Origin: Mycobacterium helveticum
GTDB lineage: Bacteria; Actinomycetota; Actinomycetes; Mycobacteriales; Mycobacteriaceae
Length of the DNA stretch: 45,323 bases
Reading direction: 5' to 3'
Assembly (NCBI RefSeq): GCF_007714205.1
Contig: NZ_VMQU01000034.1
Coordinates: forward strand, 1-45,323
Position numbers and translations under genes: made by a program. Of this stretch, positions 26,634-36,097 are shown in pieces; position 1 is the stretch's first letter, and each line of letters opens with the position of its first letter. The notes beneath the pieces were generated by a model. It worked only from the letters and a program-made list of their open reading frames with translations, was not told where the DNA came from and did no database searches.

Positions 26634-29600
26634 GTGTCAAGCCGTACCGGTTCTCATGAGGCGGCGAAACCCGGGGGGCTGTTCGACCGTCTCGGGAACT
26701 TGGTGGTGCGGCGGCCGCTGGTGGTCATCGCCTGCTGGATCATGTTCGCCGGCGCCCTGGCGCTGATATTTCCGCCGCTTCCGGTGCAGGCGGCGAAGCA
26801 GGAGCAAAAGCCGCTGCCGGATGACGCCCCGACGGTGCTCGTGGGCCAAGAGATGCAAAAGGCGTTCCACGAAACCGGCGGCGGCTCCCAGGCACTGATC
26901 ATCCTGATCGACGAGCACGGGCTGACCCCCACCGACGAAGGCGTCTACCGGAAACTGGTCGACAGGCTGCAGCAGGACGAGCAGGACAAGCAGGCCAAGG
27001 TAGGTGTCCAGGACGTCCTGAAGGTCCCGGAGATGCGCGAGCTCCTGGCCAGCAAGGACGGCAAGGCAATCAACCTGCCGGTCAGCTTCCCCGAGGTGCC
27101 CATGGCGCCGGCGACCCTTGCGGCGTTTCATCACGTGAAACAGATAGCCGAACAAGTCACCGCCGGCACCACTCTCACCGCATACCTCAGCGGGCCGGTG
27201 GCCACGATCGCCGACATGACCGCGATGACCGAAGAGGACGCGCACTTCATCGAGATCACCACCGTGATCTGTGTGCTGGTCATCTTGTTCATCATCTACC
27301 GCAACGTGGTCACCATGTTGGTGCCGTTGGCCAACATCGGCGCATCGATCGGGACCACCCAGGGCGTGTTGTCCGGGCTCGTCGGCGCGGGCCTGCCGTT
27401 CAACCTGGAAAGCATGATCCTGATGAGCGCGGTCATGCTCGGTGCGGGAACGGACTACGCGGTCTTTCTGATCAGCCGCTACCACGACTATGTGCGGCAC
27501 GGCCAAACTTCGGATGAAGCGGTCAAGAACGCGTTGATGTCGATCGGGAAGGTCATCACCGCGTCGGCGGCGACGGTCGCGGTCACCTTCCTCGCGATGG
27601 TCTTCACCAAGCTGCAAGTCTTCTCGGCCGTCGGCCCGGCGATCTCCATCTCGATCGGTGTGGCGTTGTGCTCCGCGGTGACGTTGATGCCCGCCCTGCT
27701 CGTCCTCGCGGGACGCCGCGGCTGGATCAAGCCCCGCCGCGAGTTGACGACGCGCACGTGGCGGGTCATCGGCACGCGGGTGGTGCGCCGGCCGCGAATC
27801 CACCTGGTGGGCAGTCTGGTCGTGCTCATCGCCCTGGCCAGCTGCACCAGCGTGATGCGGTTCAACTACGACGACCTCAAGACGATGCCGGCTTCCGTCG
27901 ACAGCTCCAAGGGCTATGACGCGATGAACCGCCATTTCCCGATGAACGCGATGACCCCGATGATTTTGTTCGTCCAGTCCTCCCATGACTTGCGGACCCC
28001 GACCGCCCTCGCCGACCTCGAACAGGTCGCCAACCGGGTCAGCCAGCTGCCCGACATCACCATGGTGCGCGGCCTGACGCGGCCCAATGGCGAACGGCTG
28101 GAACAGATGAAGCTGTCCTGGCAGGCCGGCGAGGTCGGCGGCAAACTCGACGAGGTGTCCGGCCAGATCGCCAACCACGGCGACGACTTGGACAAGCTGG
28201 TCAACGGCTCCAATCAGTTGGCGGACGCACTGGCCCAGCTTCGGGACCAGGTGTCCTCCGCCGTGGCGAGCCTAAGCGGAACGGTCGGGGCGCTGACGGC
28301 GATGGAGCAACTGCTCGGCGGCGACAAGACGATCGCCGCGCTGGATCAGGGCGCCGGCTACACCGGGCAGATGAAGTCGCTCGGCGACAACCTCGGCGCG
28401 TCCACCGCGCACGCCCAGAACACGGCCCAGTGGGCCGGCCCGATGCTGGCGGCGCTCAACGACAGCCCGGAGTGCAACGCCGACCCCGGCTGTGTGCAGT
28501 CGCGGGCCGGGTTGGCGGCCCTGGTCGCGGCCGACAACGACGGAACCCTGAACTCGCTGAAGATCATGTCCCGCAATCTGCAGTCGGCCCAGAAAGCGGC
28601 GACCATCGGCCAGACGCTGGACACCGTGCAGCAAACGCTGACCCAGGCATCCAGCGCCATGAAGACGATCAAGGGCCTGCAGACCACGATGGCGCAGGCG
28701 CAACAGGGCTCCACCGCGCTGGCCGACGGTAGCCGCGCGATCGCCGGCGGGGTGAAGGCGTTGGTCGACCAGACCCGGCGACTCGGCAGCGGCCTCAACG
28801 AGGCGTCGCAGTTCCTGTTGAACATGAAGCAGGACGCCGCCACGCCGTCCATGGCCGGCTTCAACCTGCCGCCCCAGATCACGACGAGGGAGGAGTTCAA
28901 AAAAGGCGCGCAGATCTTCCTGTCTCCGGACGGTCACGCCGCCCGCTATTTCATCCAAAGCGGGCTGAATCCGTTCACCACCGAGGCGATGGACCAGGTC
29001 AACACGATCGAGAAGGCGGCACGCTCCGCACTGCCGAACACCGAACTGGCCGACGCCAAAGTCTCGGTCGCCGGAGTTCCGACGGCGCTCAGGGACACCC
29101 GTGACTACTACAACGGCGACATCAACTTCATCGTCATCGCGACGATCCTCATCGTGTTCCTGATCCTGGTCGGCCTGCTGCGGGCCATTGTCGCGCCGCT
29201 GTACCTCATCGGCTCGGTGTTGCTCTCGTACATGTCCGCGATGGGCTTCGGCGTCCTGGTGTTCCAGATACTCATGGGCCAGAACCTGCATTGGAGCCTT
29301 CCAGGGCTCTCCTTCATTCTGCTGGTCGCGATCGGTGCGGACTACAACATGCTGCTGATCTCGCGGATCCGCGACGAGTCACCGCACGGGGTGCGCGTCG
29401 GGGTCATCCGCACCGTGGGTTCGACCGGTGGCGTGATCACCTCGGCGGGCCTGATTTTCGCCGTGTCCATGTTCGGCTTGATGAGCGCCAGCATCTACAC
29501 GATGCTCGAGGCCGGCTTCATCCTCGGCATGGGGATTCTGATCGACACCTTCGTGGTGCGCACCATCACCGTGCCCGCGCTGGCCGCGATGATCGGCCAG

Positions 29601-30140
29601 AAGAACTGGTGGCCGTCGAACCTCGGTAAGACCCCCGCTCAGGTGGTCGCGGCTTACGAGACGAAACAACAGCAACTGCAACAGATCTCCGAACAACTGG
29701 TCCGGATGAAGGTCCTTCCCAGCCCCAGGACGCACGTCCCGTCGCCTGCCGCGCAGGCAAATGGTCATGCATCGGGGGCACGCAAGGCGACCAGCGGGGG
29801 CCGACCGAGCGCACGTGTTCCCCACCACGCGCTGCCCTTGTTCGACCTCAGCGGCATGTCAGCGAACCTCACGGATGATCTGGTCGAACCGGCACGCGCT
29901 TCGGTGTCCGCCAACGGCCATCGCAACGGCAACAACAAACGCAGAGTCGACCGCTACCTGGGCCACTCGCTGCCATTGTTCGGCCCGGGCGTCCTGGCGC
30001 ACGCACTCGTCAGCGCGGGAACCAACGGCCACGGCAACGGGAGCAACGGCACGGGCCGCGCCAACGGCCACTCGAACGACGCCGAACAGGCGAGGGACGA
30101 GGACGAGTCGCTCCCGTTGTTCGGACCGCAAGGGCGATGA
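26634..30140 (+). CDS. mmpL12: MmpL-family RND lipid transporter (MmpL12-like)
   Basis: A 1168-residue inner-membrane transporter predicted to export the acylated glycolipid made by this locus. It has the MmpL plan: TM1 (about residues 27-48), a first periplasmic domain, five helices, a very large second periplasmic domain (about 400-835) with helical coiled-coil-like stretches and a Cys pair (SPECNADPGCV), then the second helix bundle. Proton-relay Asp-Tyr pairs are D274-Y275 (GTDYAVF) and D903-Y904 (GADYNML). The cytosolic tail from about 1015 is low-complexity and carries three LPLF motifs at 1067, 1113 and 1160. The GTG start is supported by the -10 box. The name rests on synteny with the pks5-papA-fadD25 set. 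Confidence 0.92.
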   Translation: MSSRTGSHEAAKPGGLFDRLGNLVVRRPLVVIACWIMFAGALALIFPPLPVQAAKQEQKPLPDDAPTVLVGQEMQKAFHETGGGSQALIILIDEHGLTPTDEGVYRKLVDRLQQDEQDKQAKVGVQDVLKVPEMRELLASKDGKAINLPVSFPEVPMAPATLAAFHHVKQIAEQVTAGTTLTAYLSGPVATIADMTAMTEEDAHFIEITTVICVLVILFIIYRNVVTMLVPLANIGASIGTTQGVLSGLVGAGLPFNLESMILMSAVMLGAGTDYAVFLISRYHDYVRHGQTSDEAVKNALMSIGKVITASAATVAVTFLAMVFTKLQVFSAVGPAISISIGVALCSAVTLMPALLVLAGRRGWIKPRRELTTRTWRVIGTRVVRRPRIHLVGSLVVLIALASCTSVMRFNYDDLKTMPASVDSSKGYDAMNRHFPMNAMTPMILFVQSSHDLRTPTALADLEQVANRVSQLPDITMVRGLTRPNGERLEQMKLSWQAGEVGGKLDEVSGQIANHGDDLDKLVNGSNQLADALAQLRDQVSSAVASLSGTVGALTAMEQLLGGDKTIAALDQGAGYTGQMKSLGDNLGASTAHAQNTAQWAGPMLAALNDSPECNADPGCVQSRAGLAALVAADNDGTLNSLKIMSRNLQSAQKAATIGQTLDTVQQTLTQASSAMKTIKGLQTTMAQAQQGSTALADGSRAIAGGVKALVDQTRRLGSGLNEASQFLLNMKQDAATPSMAGFNLPPQITTREEFKKGAQIFLSPDGHAARYFIQSGLNPFTTEAMDQVNTIEKAARSALPNTELADAKVSVAGVPTALRDTRDYYNGDINFIVIATILIVFLILVGLLRAIVAPLYLIGSVLLSYMSAMGFGVLVFQILMGQNLHWSLPGLSFILLVAIGADYNMLLISRIRDESPHGVRVGVIRTVGSTGGVITSAGLIFAVSMFGLMSASIYTMLEAGFILGMGILIDTFVVRTITVPALAAMIGQKNWWPSNLGKTPAQVVAAYETKQQQLQQISEQLVRMKVLPSPRTHVPSPAAQANGHASGARKATSGGRPSARVPHHALPLFDLSGMSANLTDDLVEPARASVSANGHRNGNNKRRVDRYLGHSLPLFGPGVLAHALVSAGTNGHGNGSNGTGRANGHSNDAEQARDEDESLPLFGPQGR

Positions 30141-30149
30141 CGGAAAGAC

Positions 30150-31904
30150 TCAGGCGTCCAACCGCGTGAATTCGTCCTGCCGGTAGAGCTCGACACACTG
30201 CGAGCGCCTGATCTTGCCGCTCGTGGTGATGGGGATGGAGCCGGGTGAGACGAGGACAAGATCGGCTACCCGCAGCCCATGGGACTTCGAAATCGCGGAC
30301 GTGACTTCGCGTTTGACGAGGCGCAGCCTGTCCGTCGCGTCGTCGTCGGACTCGCCCTTGTTCTTGAGTTCGATGATGGCGACCAGCTTTTCGACGCCCT
30401 TGTCCGCGACCGCGATCGCCGCGCAACGCCCCGGGGTGACCTCCTGGATGGTCGCCTCGATGTCGTCGGGAGAATGGTTGCGCCCGTAGACAATCAGGAG
30501 GTCCTTGATGCGGCCGACGATGAACAGTTCGCCGTTGGAGAAGAAGCCGGAGTCCCCGGTGCGCAGCCACGGGCCCTCCGGAGTGCTCTCCGAGGGGTTG
30601 TTGATGCGGGCTCCGAACGTTTCCGCGGTTTCTTCGGGTTTGCGCCAGTATCCGGCGGCGACGTTGTCGCCGTGCACCCAGATCTCGCCGACGGCCCCGT
30701 CCGCGCACTCGGTGCGGGTGTCCGGATCGACGATGCGCACCAGCTGCGATTTCGGGACACCATAGTTGATCAGCGGTGTGCCGCTTCCGGTTGCGCATCG
30801 GTGCGCTTGGCCGGCGGGGAGTTTCTCGGAGTCGAAGTGAACGGTGTGGGGTGGCTCACCCACGTTACGGGTCGCGATGTACACCGTTGCTTCAGCCATG
30901 CCGTACGAAGGCCGCAGCGCCGCAGGATCGAGATTGAACGGGGCGAACCGGTCGGCGAACTGCTTGAGGGTCTTGGGCTGTACCCGCTCGCTGCCGTTCT
31001 GGATGGTGTGCACACCCCCGAGATCAAGCCCGGCCATGTCCTCGTTGGAGGTCTTGCGCATGGCCACTTGGAAGGCGAAGTTCGGTCCGCCCGAAAATGT
31101 GCGACCCGGGTGTGCCAGCATGTGCATCCATCGGGCGGGACGCTGCAGGAAGGCGACCGGGCTGGTCACCACGCTGGGCACACCCACCAGGATCGGCATG
31201 ATTATTCCCAGCATCAGACCCAAGTCGTGGTAGAAGGGCAGCCACGACACCGCGCTGAGGTCCGGCGGGGCCACTCCGCCCTCAAAGACAAAGTAATCGG
31301 CCATGATCTGCTCGAAGTTGGCGAAAACGTTCTTGTTGGAGACCGTCACACCGGCAGGTGTCCGGGTCGAGCCCGACGTGTACTGCAGGTATGCCGTGTC
31401 CGACGGGTCACTGCCGGCACCCCGAGTTCCCGGCCTGGGGCCGCTCTGGCGGGAATCCAGGTCGAGCTGGTCCACTTCGATGATCGACGGGGCGGACTCG
31501 CCCTCCGGCGCCTGCCCGAAGGGACGGACATTGTCGACGACGGCCGATGTCGTCAGAAGAACGGAGGGTGAGGTGTCGGCCAGCACCGACGTGGTGCGTT
31601 CGTCGTGGGCGCCGCCGTAGGGCACCGAAAGCGGCACCGCGACGAGTCCGGCTTGCAGTACGCCGAGAAAGCCGACGATGTAGTCGAGGCTCTGGGGGGC
31701 CAGGATCACCGCGCGGTCACCCGCCGAGCCATGAGTCTGCAAGTGGGTGCTGAGATTGAGCACCCGTCGATACAACTGCGACCAGGTCATCGTGATCGGG
31801 ACGCCGTCCCAATCGTGGTCGTAATCAAGGAAAGTGAACGCAGTATCGTTGGGTTGCAGGCTCGCGCGTTCGCGCAGCACTGCAGGGATCGAAGACTGAA
31901 CCAC
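30150..31904 (-). CDS. fadD25: Long-chain fatty acyl-AMP ligase (FadD25-like FAAL)
   Basis: A 584-residue ANL-superfamily enzyme that activates a fatty acid as acyl-AMP and loads it onto the PKS. The P-loop-like motif is [13 protein letters not shown] (about residue 175). The [14 protein letters not shown] segment, the [15 protein letters not shown] motif and the [15 protein letters not shown] motif are typical of mycobacterial FAALs. It is convergent with mmpL, with only 9 bp between stops. The GTG start at 31904 lies 6 nt after a TAATCT -10 box, so the message is leaderless. Length and neighbourhood agree with remembered Rv1521. Confidence 0.93.
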   Translation of the reverse strand: MVQSSIPAVLRERASLQPNDTAFTFLDYDHDWDGVPITMTWSQLYRRVLNLSTHLQTHGSAGDRAVILAPQSLDYIVGFLGVLQAGLVAVPLSVPYGGAHDERTTSVLADTSPSVLLTTSAVVDNVRPFGQAPEGESAPSIIEVDQLDLDSRQSGPRPGTRGAGSDPSDTAYLQYTSGSTRTPAGVTVSNKNVFANFEQIMADYFVFEGGVAPPDLSAVSWLPFYHDLGLMLGIIMPILVGVPSVVTSPVAFLQRPARWMHMLAHPGRTFSGGPNFAFQVAMRKTSNEDMAGLDLGGVHTIQNGSERVQPKTLKQFADRFAPFNLDPAALRPSYGMAEATVYIATRNVGEPPHTVHFDSEKLPAGQAHRCATGSGTPLINYGVPKSQLVRIVDPDTRTECADGAVGEIWVHGDNVAAGYWRKPEETAETFGARINNPSESTPEGPWLRTGDSGFFSNGELFIVGRIKDLLIVYGRNHSPDDIEATIQEVTPGRCAAIAVADKGVEKLVAIIELKNKGESDDDATDRLRLVKREVTSAISKSHGLRVADLVLVSPGSIPITTSGKIRRSQCVELYRQDEFTRLDA

Positions 31905-31910
31905 GGGGAC

Positions 31911-31916
31911 AGATTA
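31911..31916 (-). promoter_or_regulatory. -10 box of fadD25
   Basis: TAATCT on the minus strand with 6 nt to the GTG. It is a close match to TANNNT and supports a leaderless transcript. Confidence 0.55.
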
Positions 31917-32024
31917 CCTTTGTTACGGGCCGTTGCGGCCGAGACGCCGAAGTTGCCAGGATACCAATCCGTCACCGTGCCGGGGCGCGAACCCAAAGCC
32001 CTGCGTGCCGTACCGGCCATGAAC

Positions 32025-32030
32025 TACCGT
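32025..32030 (+). promoter_or_regulatory. Candidate -10 box of the acyltransferase gene at 32038
   Basis: TACCGT with 7 nt to the GTG at 32038. It favours that start over the GTG at 32029. Confidence 0.4.
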
Positions 32031-32037
32031 GGACGCG

Positions 32038-33375
32038 GTGGATAACCGCCTCGCACACATGGACCAGGCCTCGTTTCTGGGCCTGCGGGCGCTCGGCTAT
32101 GGCGCGCTCGTGCAGTTCAGCTGGGTCTACAACCGCCCGGTGAATATGGACGGATTGCGCCGCTTCCACCGCAACCTCGGGTACGGGCTGATGGGACGGC
32201 GGGTCGAACGGTCACCGATCCCGTTCGCGCGCGACCGGTGGGTGATCTCCCGGGGTGGCGCCGACATCGACGTCGCCGAAGCACCGCGTCCGCGCGCGGA
32301 GGTGAGCGCATGGCTTCTCGAGCGGGCGCGGCTGCCGCTGGATCCCGAATACGGGCCCAGCCGGCATCTCGGGGTGTTGCCCCTGCTGGACGGCGGCACC
32401 GCCGTCACCCTGGTGAGCTCGCACACGCTTGTCGACGGGATCGGGTTTGTGCAGGCGATCGGCGACGCGGCCCACGGGCGGACGCGCTACCTGGGCTATC
32501 CCCTCCCCCGTTCCCGCACCCGCAGGCGGGCCGTGCTGGAGGACGGCCGGGCGTTCATCGCCTCGGCGCCCGAACTGGGGCGGGCGGTGGCCGCGACGGT
32601 GCGTATCGCCCGGAAACGGCGCCGCGACGTCGCCGCATCGATCGCGTCGGCGCCCCCCTCACCGCGGGGAGCCGGCGACGACCAGCCCGTCACGGTGCCC
32701 GCCGTGACCGCCTACGTCGATCTGGCCGAGTGGGACGCACGCGCGAAAAGCATTGGCGGCAACGGGTACACGCTCTTCGCAGGATTCGCGGGCACACTCG
32801 GCGCCCGGATGGGGCGCATCTGCGACGACGGCACGGTCACCTTGTCGTTTCCGGTCAGCAACCGCACCGAGGACGACACCCGGGGCAACGCCCTGGTGTT
32901 CCCGGTCATCTCCGTGGATCCGGCGCACCTGGCCTCCGACCTCACCGAGGCGCGGCTCAAGTTCAAGCAGGCGTTCGCCGACCTGGCCGAGACCACCGAG
33001 GAGTTGTTGGCGCCGCTGCCGCTGACGTCGCTGACGCCCAAATGGGTGGCACGCCGGGCGGCGGGCATGGGCCTGGGTACCGCCGACCTTCCGATCGGGT
33101 GCTCCAATCTCGGGGACACCGACCCGGCGGTGAACCGGCCGGACGGCACCGAGGCCGACTACGCGTCGGGGCGGTTGATCGAACCGGGCATCAACAAGCA
33201 CACCCTGGAGCGCATGGGCGGGCAGCTGTTCCTGGTGTCCGGGCGAAGCTGCGGGAAGCTGTGGATCTCGGTCAACGCCTGGCTGAGCGGGCGCAACAAC
33301 TCCTTGGATGCGCTGCGCGACGTCACGTCTCGTACTTTCGCCGACTTCGGCCTGACCGCCGAAATCGTGCACTGA
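32038..33375 (+). CDS. Condensation-fold acyltransferase-like protein (WS/DGAT or Pap-related)
   Basis: A 445-residue cytosolic protein resembling the wax-ester synthase/Pap superfamily. The N-terminus DNRLAHMDQASF is like that of WS/DGAT proteins. The HxxxDG catalytic motif is intact in VSSHTLVDGIGF (about residue 130). A second-domain segment LSFPVSNRTEDDTRGNALVFPV resembles the family core. It lies divergent from fadD25 inside the lipid locus, so a second acylation of the glycolipid is a reasonable role. I do not recognise a named gene. Starts at 32038 or 32029 are possible; I chose 32038 because of the -10 box. Confidence 0.75.
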   Translation: MDNRLAHMDQASFLGLRALGYGALVQFSWVYNRPVNMDGLRRFHRNLGYGLMGRRVERSPIPFARDRWVISRGGADIDVAEAPRPRAEVSAWLLERARLPLDPEYGPSRHLGVLPLLDGGTAVTLVSSHTLVDGIGFVQAIGDAAHGRTRYLGYPLPRSRTRRRAVLEDGRAFIASAPELGRAVAATVRIARKRRRDVAASIASAPPSPRGAGDDQPVTVPAVTAYVDLAEWDARAKSIGGNGYTLFAGFAGTLGARMGRICDDGTVTLSFPVSNRTEDDTRGNALVFPVISVDPAHLASDLTEARLKFKQAFADLAETTEELLAPLPLTSLTPKWVARRAAGMGLGTADLPIGCSNLGDTDPAVNRPDGTEADYASGRLIEPGINKHTLERMGGQLFLVSGRSCGKLWISVNAWLSGRNNSLDALRDVTSRTFADFGLTAEIVH

Positions 33376-33392
33376 ACGACCGGCTACGGCCG

Positions 33393-34169
33393 TCAGTCCG
33401 TCAGCTGGCGGCTGGCATCGTCGAGCGGAATCGGCTTGTGCCACTTGCGGTCATGCGCGGCCCCGATCTGCCGCATGATGGCCAGCGCGGCCCCCAGGCC
33501 GTGCAGCCTGCGCAGCCCCTGCAGCATCGCGACGTTCGCGCTAAGCGTGTACCGCCAGGCGCCAAAATGCTCATTGGCGGTCTTGTGCCCAAAGTGGTTG
33601 ATATACGCCATCTCGGTCGTGTAGACGCCGAACCCCGCCTTGCGGGCGTGTACCGCAAGTTCTAGGTCGGGCCCCCACATGTGCTTGAAGTTAACAAGGT
33701 CAAAACCGCCCGTTTCCTGCCAGCACTCGCGCGAAACCATGAGCGCCGTTCCCTCCACTGCGGGCACTACTCGATACTGTGGCCGGGGAACGTAATCTGC
33801 GGCTTCGGGTTTCTGGTCGTTGGTCGCGTAAGGGAATCCATGATCAAACATCGGCCCGACGATTCCGCTATCGGCGGGCAGCCTCGGATCGAGGAAAGCG
33901 CTGACGAATCCCTTGGAGAGCCGGGTGTCGTTGTTCAGTGTCATCGCGTGGGAGTAGCCCTCGGTGAACGCAATCCGGAATCCGTGTTCGCTGCCGCCGG
34001 CCCAGCCGAGGTTCGTGCCCGGGGTGGTGACCCGTTCGGCGCCGATCCGAGGATAGTCGCCCCGGTTGTCCACGATCAGGTAGTCGGCGCCTTCGCGCTC
34101 CAGATCGCCCACCAGGGCGTGGGTGTACTCGTGCTGCCCGAACACGGGGACGATTATGAGAAGTGACAC
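33393..34169 (-). CDS. GT2-family glycosyltransferase (WbbL2-like)
   Basis: A 258-residue GT-A enzyme, cytosolic face. It opens LLIIVPVFGQHEYTHALV, has LIVDNRGD, and the rhamnosyltransferase-like TNLGWAGGSEHGFRIAF with MTLNNDTRL as the metal-binding (DxD-like) site (about residue 90). HMWGPDLELAVHARKAGFGV is the usual acceptor/ED motif. This pattern is that of WbbL-type rhamnosyltransferases and synteny suggests Rv1525 (wbbL2). The GTG start at 34169 lies 6 nt behind a TACGGT -10 box. It is convergent with the acyltransferase gene (17 bp apart). Confidence 0.85.
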   Translation of the reverse strand: MSLLIIVPVFGQHEYTHALVGDLEREGADYLIVDNRGDYPRIGAERVTTPGTNLGWAGGSEHGFRIAFTEGYSHAMTLNNDTRLSKGFVSAFLDPRLPADSGIVGPMFDHGFPYATNDQKPEAADYVPRPQYRVVPAVEGTALMVSRECWQETGGFDLVNFKHMWGPDLELAVHARKAGFGVYTTEMAYINHFGHKTANEHFGAWRYTLSANVAMLQGLRRLHGLGAALAIMRQIGAAHDRKWHKPIPLDDASRQLTD

Positions 34170-34175
34170 GAACCC

Positions 34176-34181
34176 ACCGTA
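34176..34181 (-). promoter_or_regulatory. -10 box of the WbbL2-like gene
   Basis: TACGGT on the minus strand with 6 nt to the GTG at 34169, a leaderless arrangement. Confidence 0.45.
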
Positions 34182-34225
34182 CCCCGGCGGCGAGCACACC
34201 CAAGACTGTTTAGAGGTGAACCAGG

Positions 34226-35281
34226 TCAGCTTCGTCTACTCGCGGGCAACACCGCCGCCGGCCTTGACGGGTCGTCGCGCAGCCGCCGGGCATGCGCGAA
34301 CTCCCGATAGGGTGCTTGAGCAAGGATCTTCAGCCGTGACCACCGCTGGGGCCCGAACAGCATGACTTCACCCATGGCCACCAACCATGCGGGTGGCCAC
34401 AAAAACGTCGACATGATGCGAACGGCAGCGGGCGATGCCGAGTCCACGATCAGCCAGCTGAGAATGCGCAGGTGGTCTAGCCACCAACGCCGGGTTGTGA
34501 CGTTGCGCGCCGTCTCGGTGCCACCGCTGTGGCTGCGCACCGACAACTCGCGTGGGACGAAACAAACCGCCGATCGCAGCATCAAGCGGTACCAGAAATC
34601 CAAATCGACGAGTTGGAAAATATCGTCGCGAAGTCCCCCGACCTCCAGGGCCAATTCGCGGCGAAACATCACGCATGTCGGTTCGCCGATCCAATTCCCT
34701 TTCCCGCCCTGCAACATCATCTGCGTGACCAGCCACGGGCCATCGTTGTATTCTTTCAGGCCCCAAAAGTGCCCCGGGGGATTACCGCATCGACGCAGCC
34801 ATTTCAAGTCATCCGTCTTAACGTGCCGAGGCGCGAATGCCAGTCCCACATTCGGGTCGTCAAAATATCCGGACAGCGTCGACAGTGCCCCGGGGAGCAA
34901 CCAGTCGTCACCGTGGACAAACTGAATACAGGTGCCGTGCGCGTATTCCAGACACCTGTTGTGGTTGCCGTTGAGTCCCGCGCGGGGTTTGCCGTAGATT
35001 AGCCGGTCGCCGGGCCGGAGCATGCGCACGGCAATCGCGGCACCGTCGTCGGTCGAGGCATCATCGACGACCACTATCTCGAAGTCGACGCCGTCCTGCT
35101 GCAGGATGCTCCGCAGGCAGCGTTCGATCGTCGCACCGTTGTTGTACATGGGTACACATACCGAGACACGCGGAGTGTTGGCCGCTTCGTCAAGATCGAT
35201 CGTCGTGGCGTCTACGGATACCACAGTCGTCGCATCAGTCGAGAGCGAGAGCGCCTTCGGCGTGATCGGTTGCTCAGTCAC
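34226..35281 (-). CDS. GT2-family glycosyltransferase
   Basis: A 351-residue GT-A enzyme. A ~35-residue polar lead precedes [22 protein letters not shown], then [13 protein letters not shown] (nucleotide-binding) and [13 protein letters not shown] (DxD metal site). [16 protein letters not shown] segment holds the ED-type catalytic acid. The C-terminal ~80 residues contain hydrophobic stretches ([26 protein letters not shown]) that may contact the membrane. The GTG start at 35281 has no clear Shine-Dalgarno. It is probably one of the enzymes that extend the glycan of this locus; the sugar is not known. Confidence 0.9.
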   Translation of the reverse strand: MTEQPITPKALSLSTDATTVVSVDATTIDLDEAANTPRVSVCVPMYNNGATIERCLRSILQQDGVDFEIVVVDDASTDDGAAIAVRMLRPGDRLIYGKPRAGLNGNHNRCLEYAHGTCIQFVHGDDWLLPGALSTLSGYFDDPNVGLAFAPRHVKTDDLKWLRRCGNPPGHFWGLKEYNDGPWLVTQMMLQGGKGNWIGEPTCVMFRRELALEVGGLRDDIFQLVDLDFWYRLMLRSAVCFVPRELSVRSHSGGTETARNVTTRRWWLDHLRILSWLIVDSASPAAVRIMSTFLWPPAWLVAMGEVMLFGPQRWSRLKILAQAPYREFAHARRLRDDPSRPAAVLPASRRS

Positions 35282-35332
35282 TGCAGCCCTAGCGGCTGCG
35301 AGTTGGGCGAGCGCACTTCGCAGGGCGCACCT

Positions 35333-36097
35333 TTAGAGACTCCCTACGCCCTGAACCATCAATACCACTCCGCTAACACCCAGCGCCGCTTGGGAAATCC
35401 GGGCACGACGAACGCGTAGCCAATTCTGGACCCGCACCATGACCGCTTGAGTTTTCTCGGGTGCCCCCAGATAGCAGACCAGTGGAATCTCGATGACCGC
35501 AAGAACCATCACGGTGTACACGAGGAATGCGCTGAACTGCGTGCCGATGGCAGCGCCCGAAGCCATGATGATGGTCAGCAGCATCAAGGTCTCCACCGGC
35601 GGCGTCGCCGACCCGAGACCAACCAAGAACGCCGGCCAGAAAAACCCACGGTTCAGGATGCTTTGGTTAACAGCACCGAGCCTGGCGAACAATCGCAGCA
35701 CACGCGGCTGCGCCGCCATCTCGGTCCCCCCGCTATGGCCAGAGACTGCGACGACGCGCCGCACTGTTCGCGCCCGCTCACGCGCCAAAAGAACCACCAG
35801 CGACACCAGCGCAATGACGCCAAGAGTGATCTTAAGGTGCCCACCTTCGAAGAAGGCGATCGAGGATCGCACGTCTGCGACCACCGCCGCCGCACTCCGC
35901 AAAGCTGCCATCGCGGTGTCGCGCATGACAACCAGCACAGCCATTCCGATTCCGATGCCCGCGATCATGCCGCCCAGCCAGAAGGCGAACAGATTCAGCA
36001 TGGGGCGCTGGCGCGACAACACGACGGCGACGAGCCCCAACCGCAGCGGGTCGAGCGCCATCCCGAAGCCCAGAAATAGCACGCTGTTCCACAACAT
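35333..36097 (-). CDS. Second GAP/Sap-family membrane protein
   Basis: A 254-residue paralogue of the protein at 25772-26482, with the same six-helix plan. It shares GMALDPLRLGLVAVVLSRQRPMLNLFAFWLGGM and FLVGLGSATPPVETLMLLTIIM. I chose the ATG at 36097 (MLWNSVLFLGFG), which matches family starts; an ATG at 36181 would add 28 unlikely residues. It lies 51 bp downstream of nothing on its strand and just upstream of the GT2 gene at 35281, so the two probably share a transcript. Two GAP proteins with one MmpL in a locus may mean two export steps or substrates. Confidence 0.9.
   Translation of the reverse strand: MLWNSVLFLGFGMALDPLRLGLVAVVLSRQRPMLNLFAFWLGGMIAGIGIGMAVLVVMRDTAMAALRSAAAVVADVRSSIAFFEGGHLKITLGVIALVSLVVLLARERARTVRRVVAVSGHSGGTEMAAQPRVLRLFARLGAVNQSILNRGFFWPAFLVGLGSATPPVETLMLLTIIMASGAAIGTQFSAFLVYTVMVLAVIEIPLVCYLGAPEKTQAVMVRVQNWLRVRRARISQAALGVSGVVLMVQGVGSL

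Noticed and set aside
16645..31904. Sulfolipid or trehalose polyphleate locus
   Set aside because: pks-papA-mmpL-fadD-sap sets exist there too, but the neighbourhood and multiple glycosyltransferases favour LOS; similarity alone cannot exclude it.
16645..33375. Glycopeptidolipid (GPL) locus
   Set aside because: The PKS, PapA, MmpL and GAP proteins also occur in GPL loci, but no mps-type peptide synthetase is present and the flanks match the ileS-dinX region, so an LOS-type locus fits better.
33376..33392. Terminator hairpin between the acyltransferase and WbbL2-like genes
   Set aside because: Only a short imperfect stem with no T tract in a 17-bp gap; not convincing.
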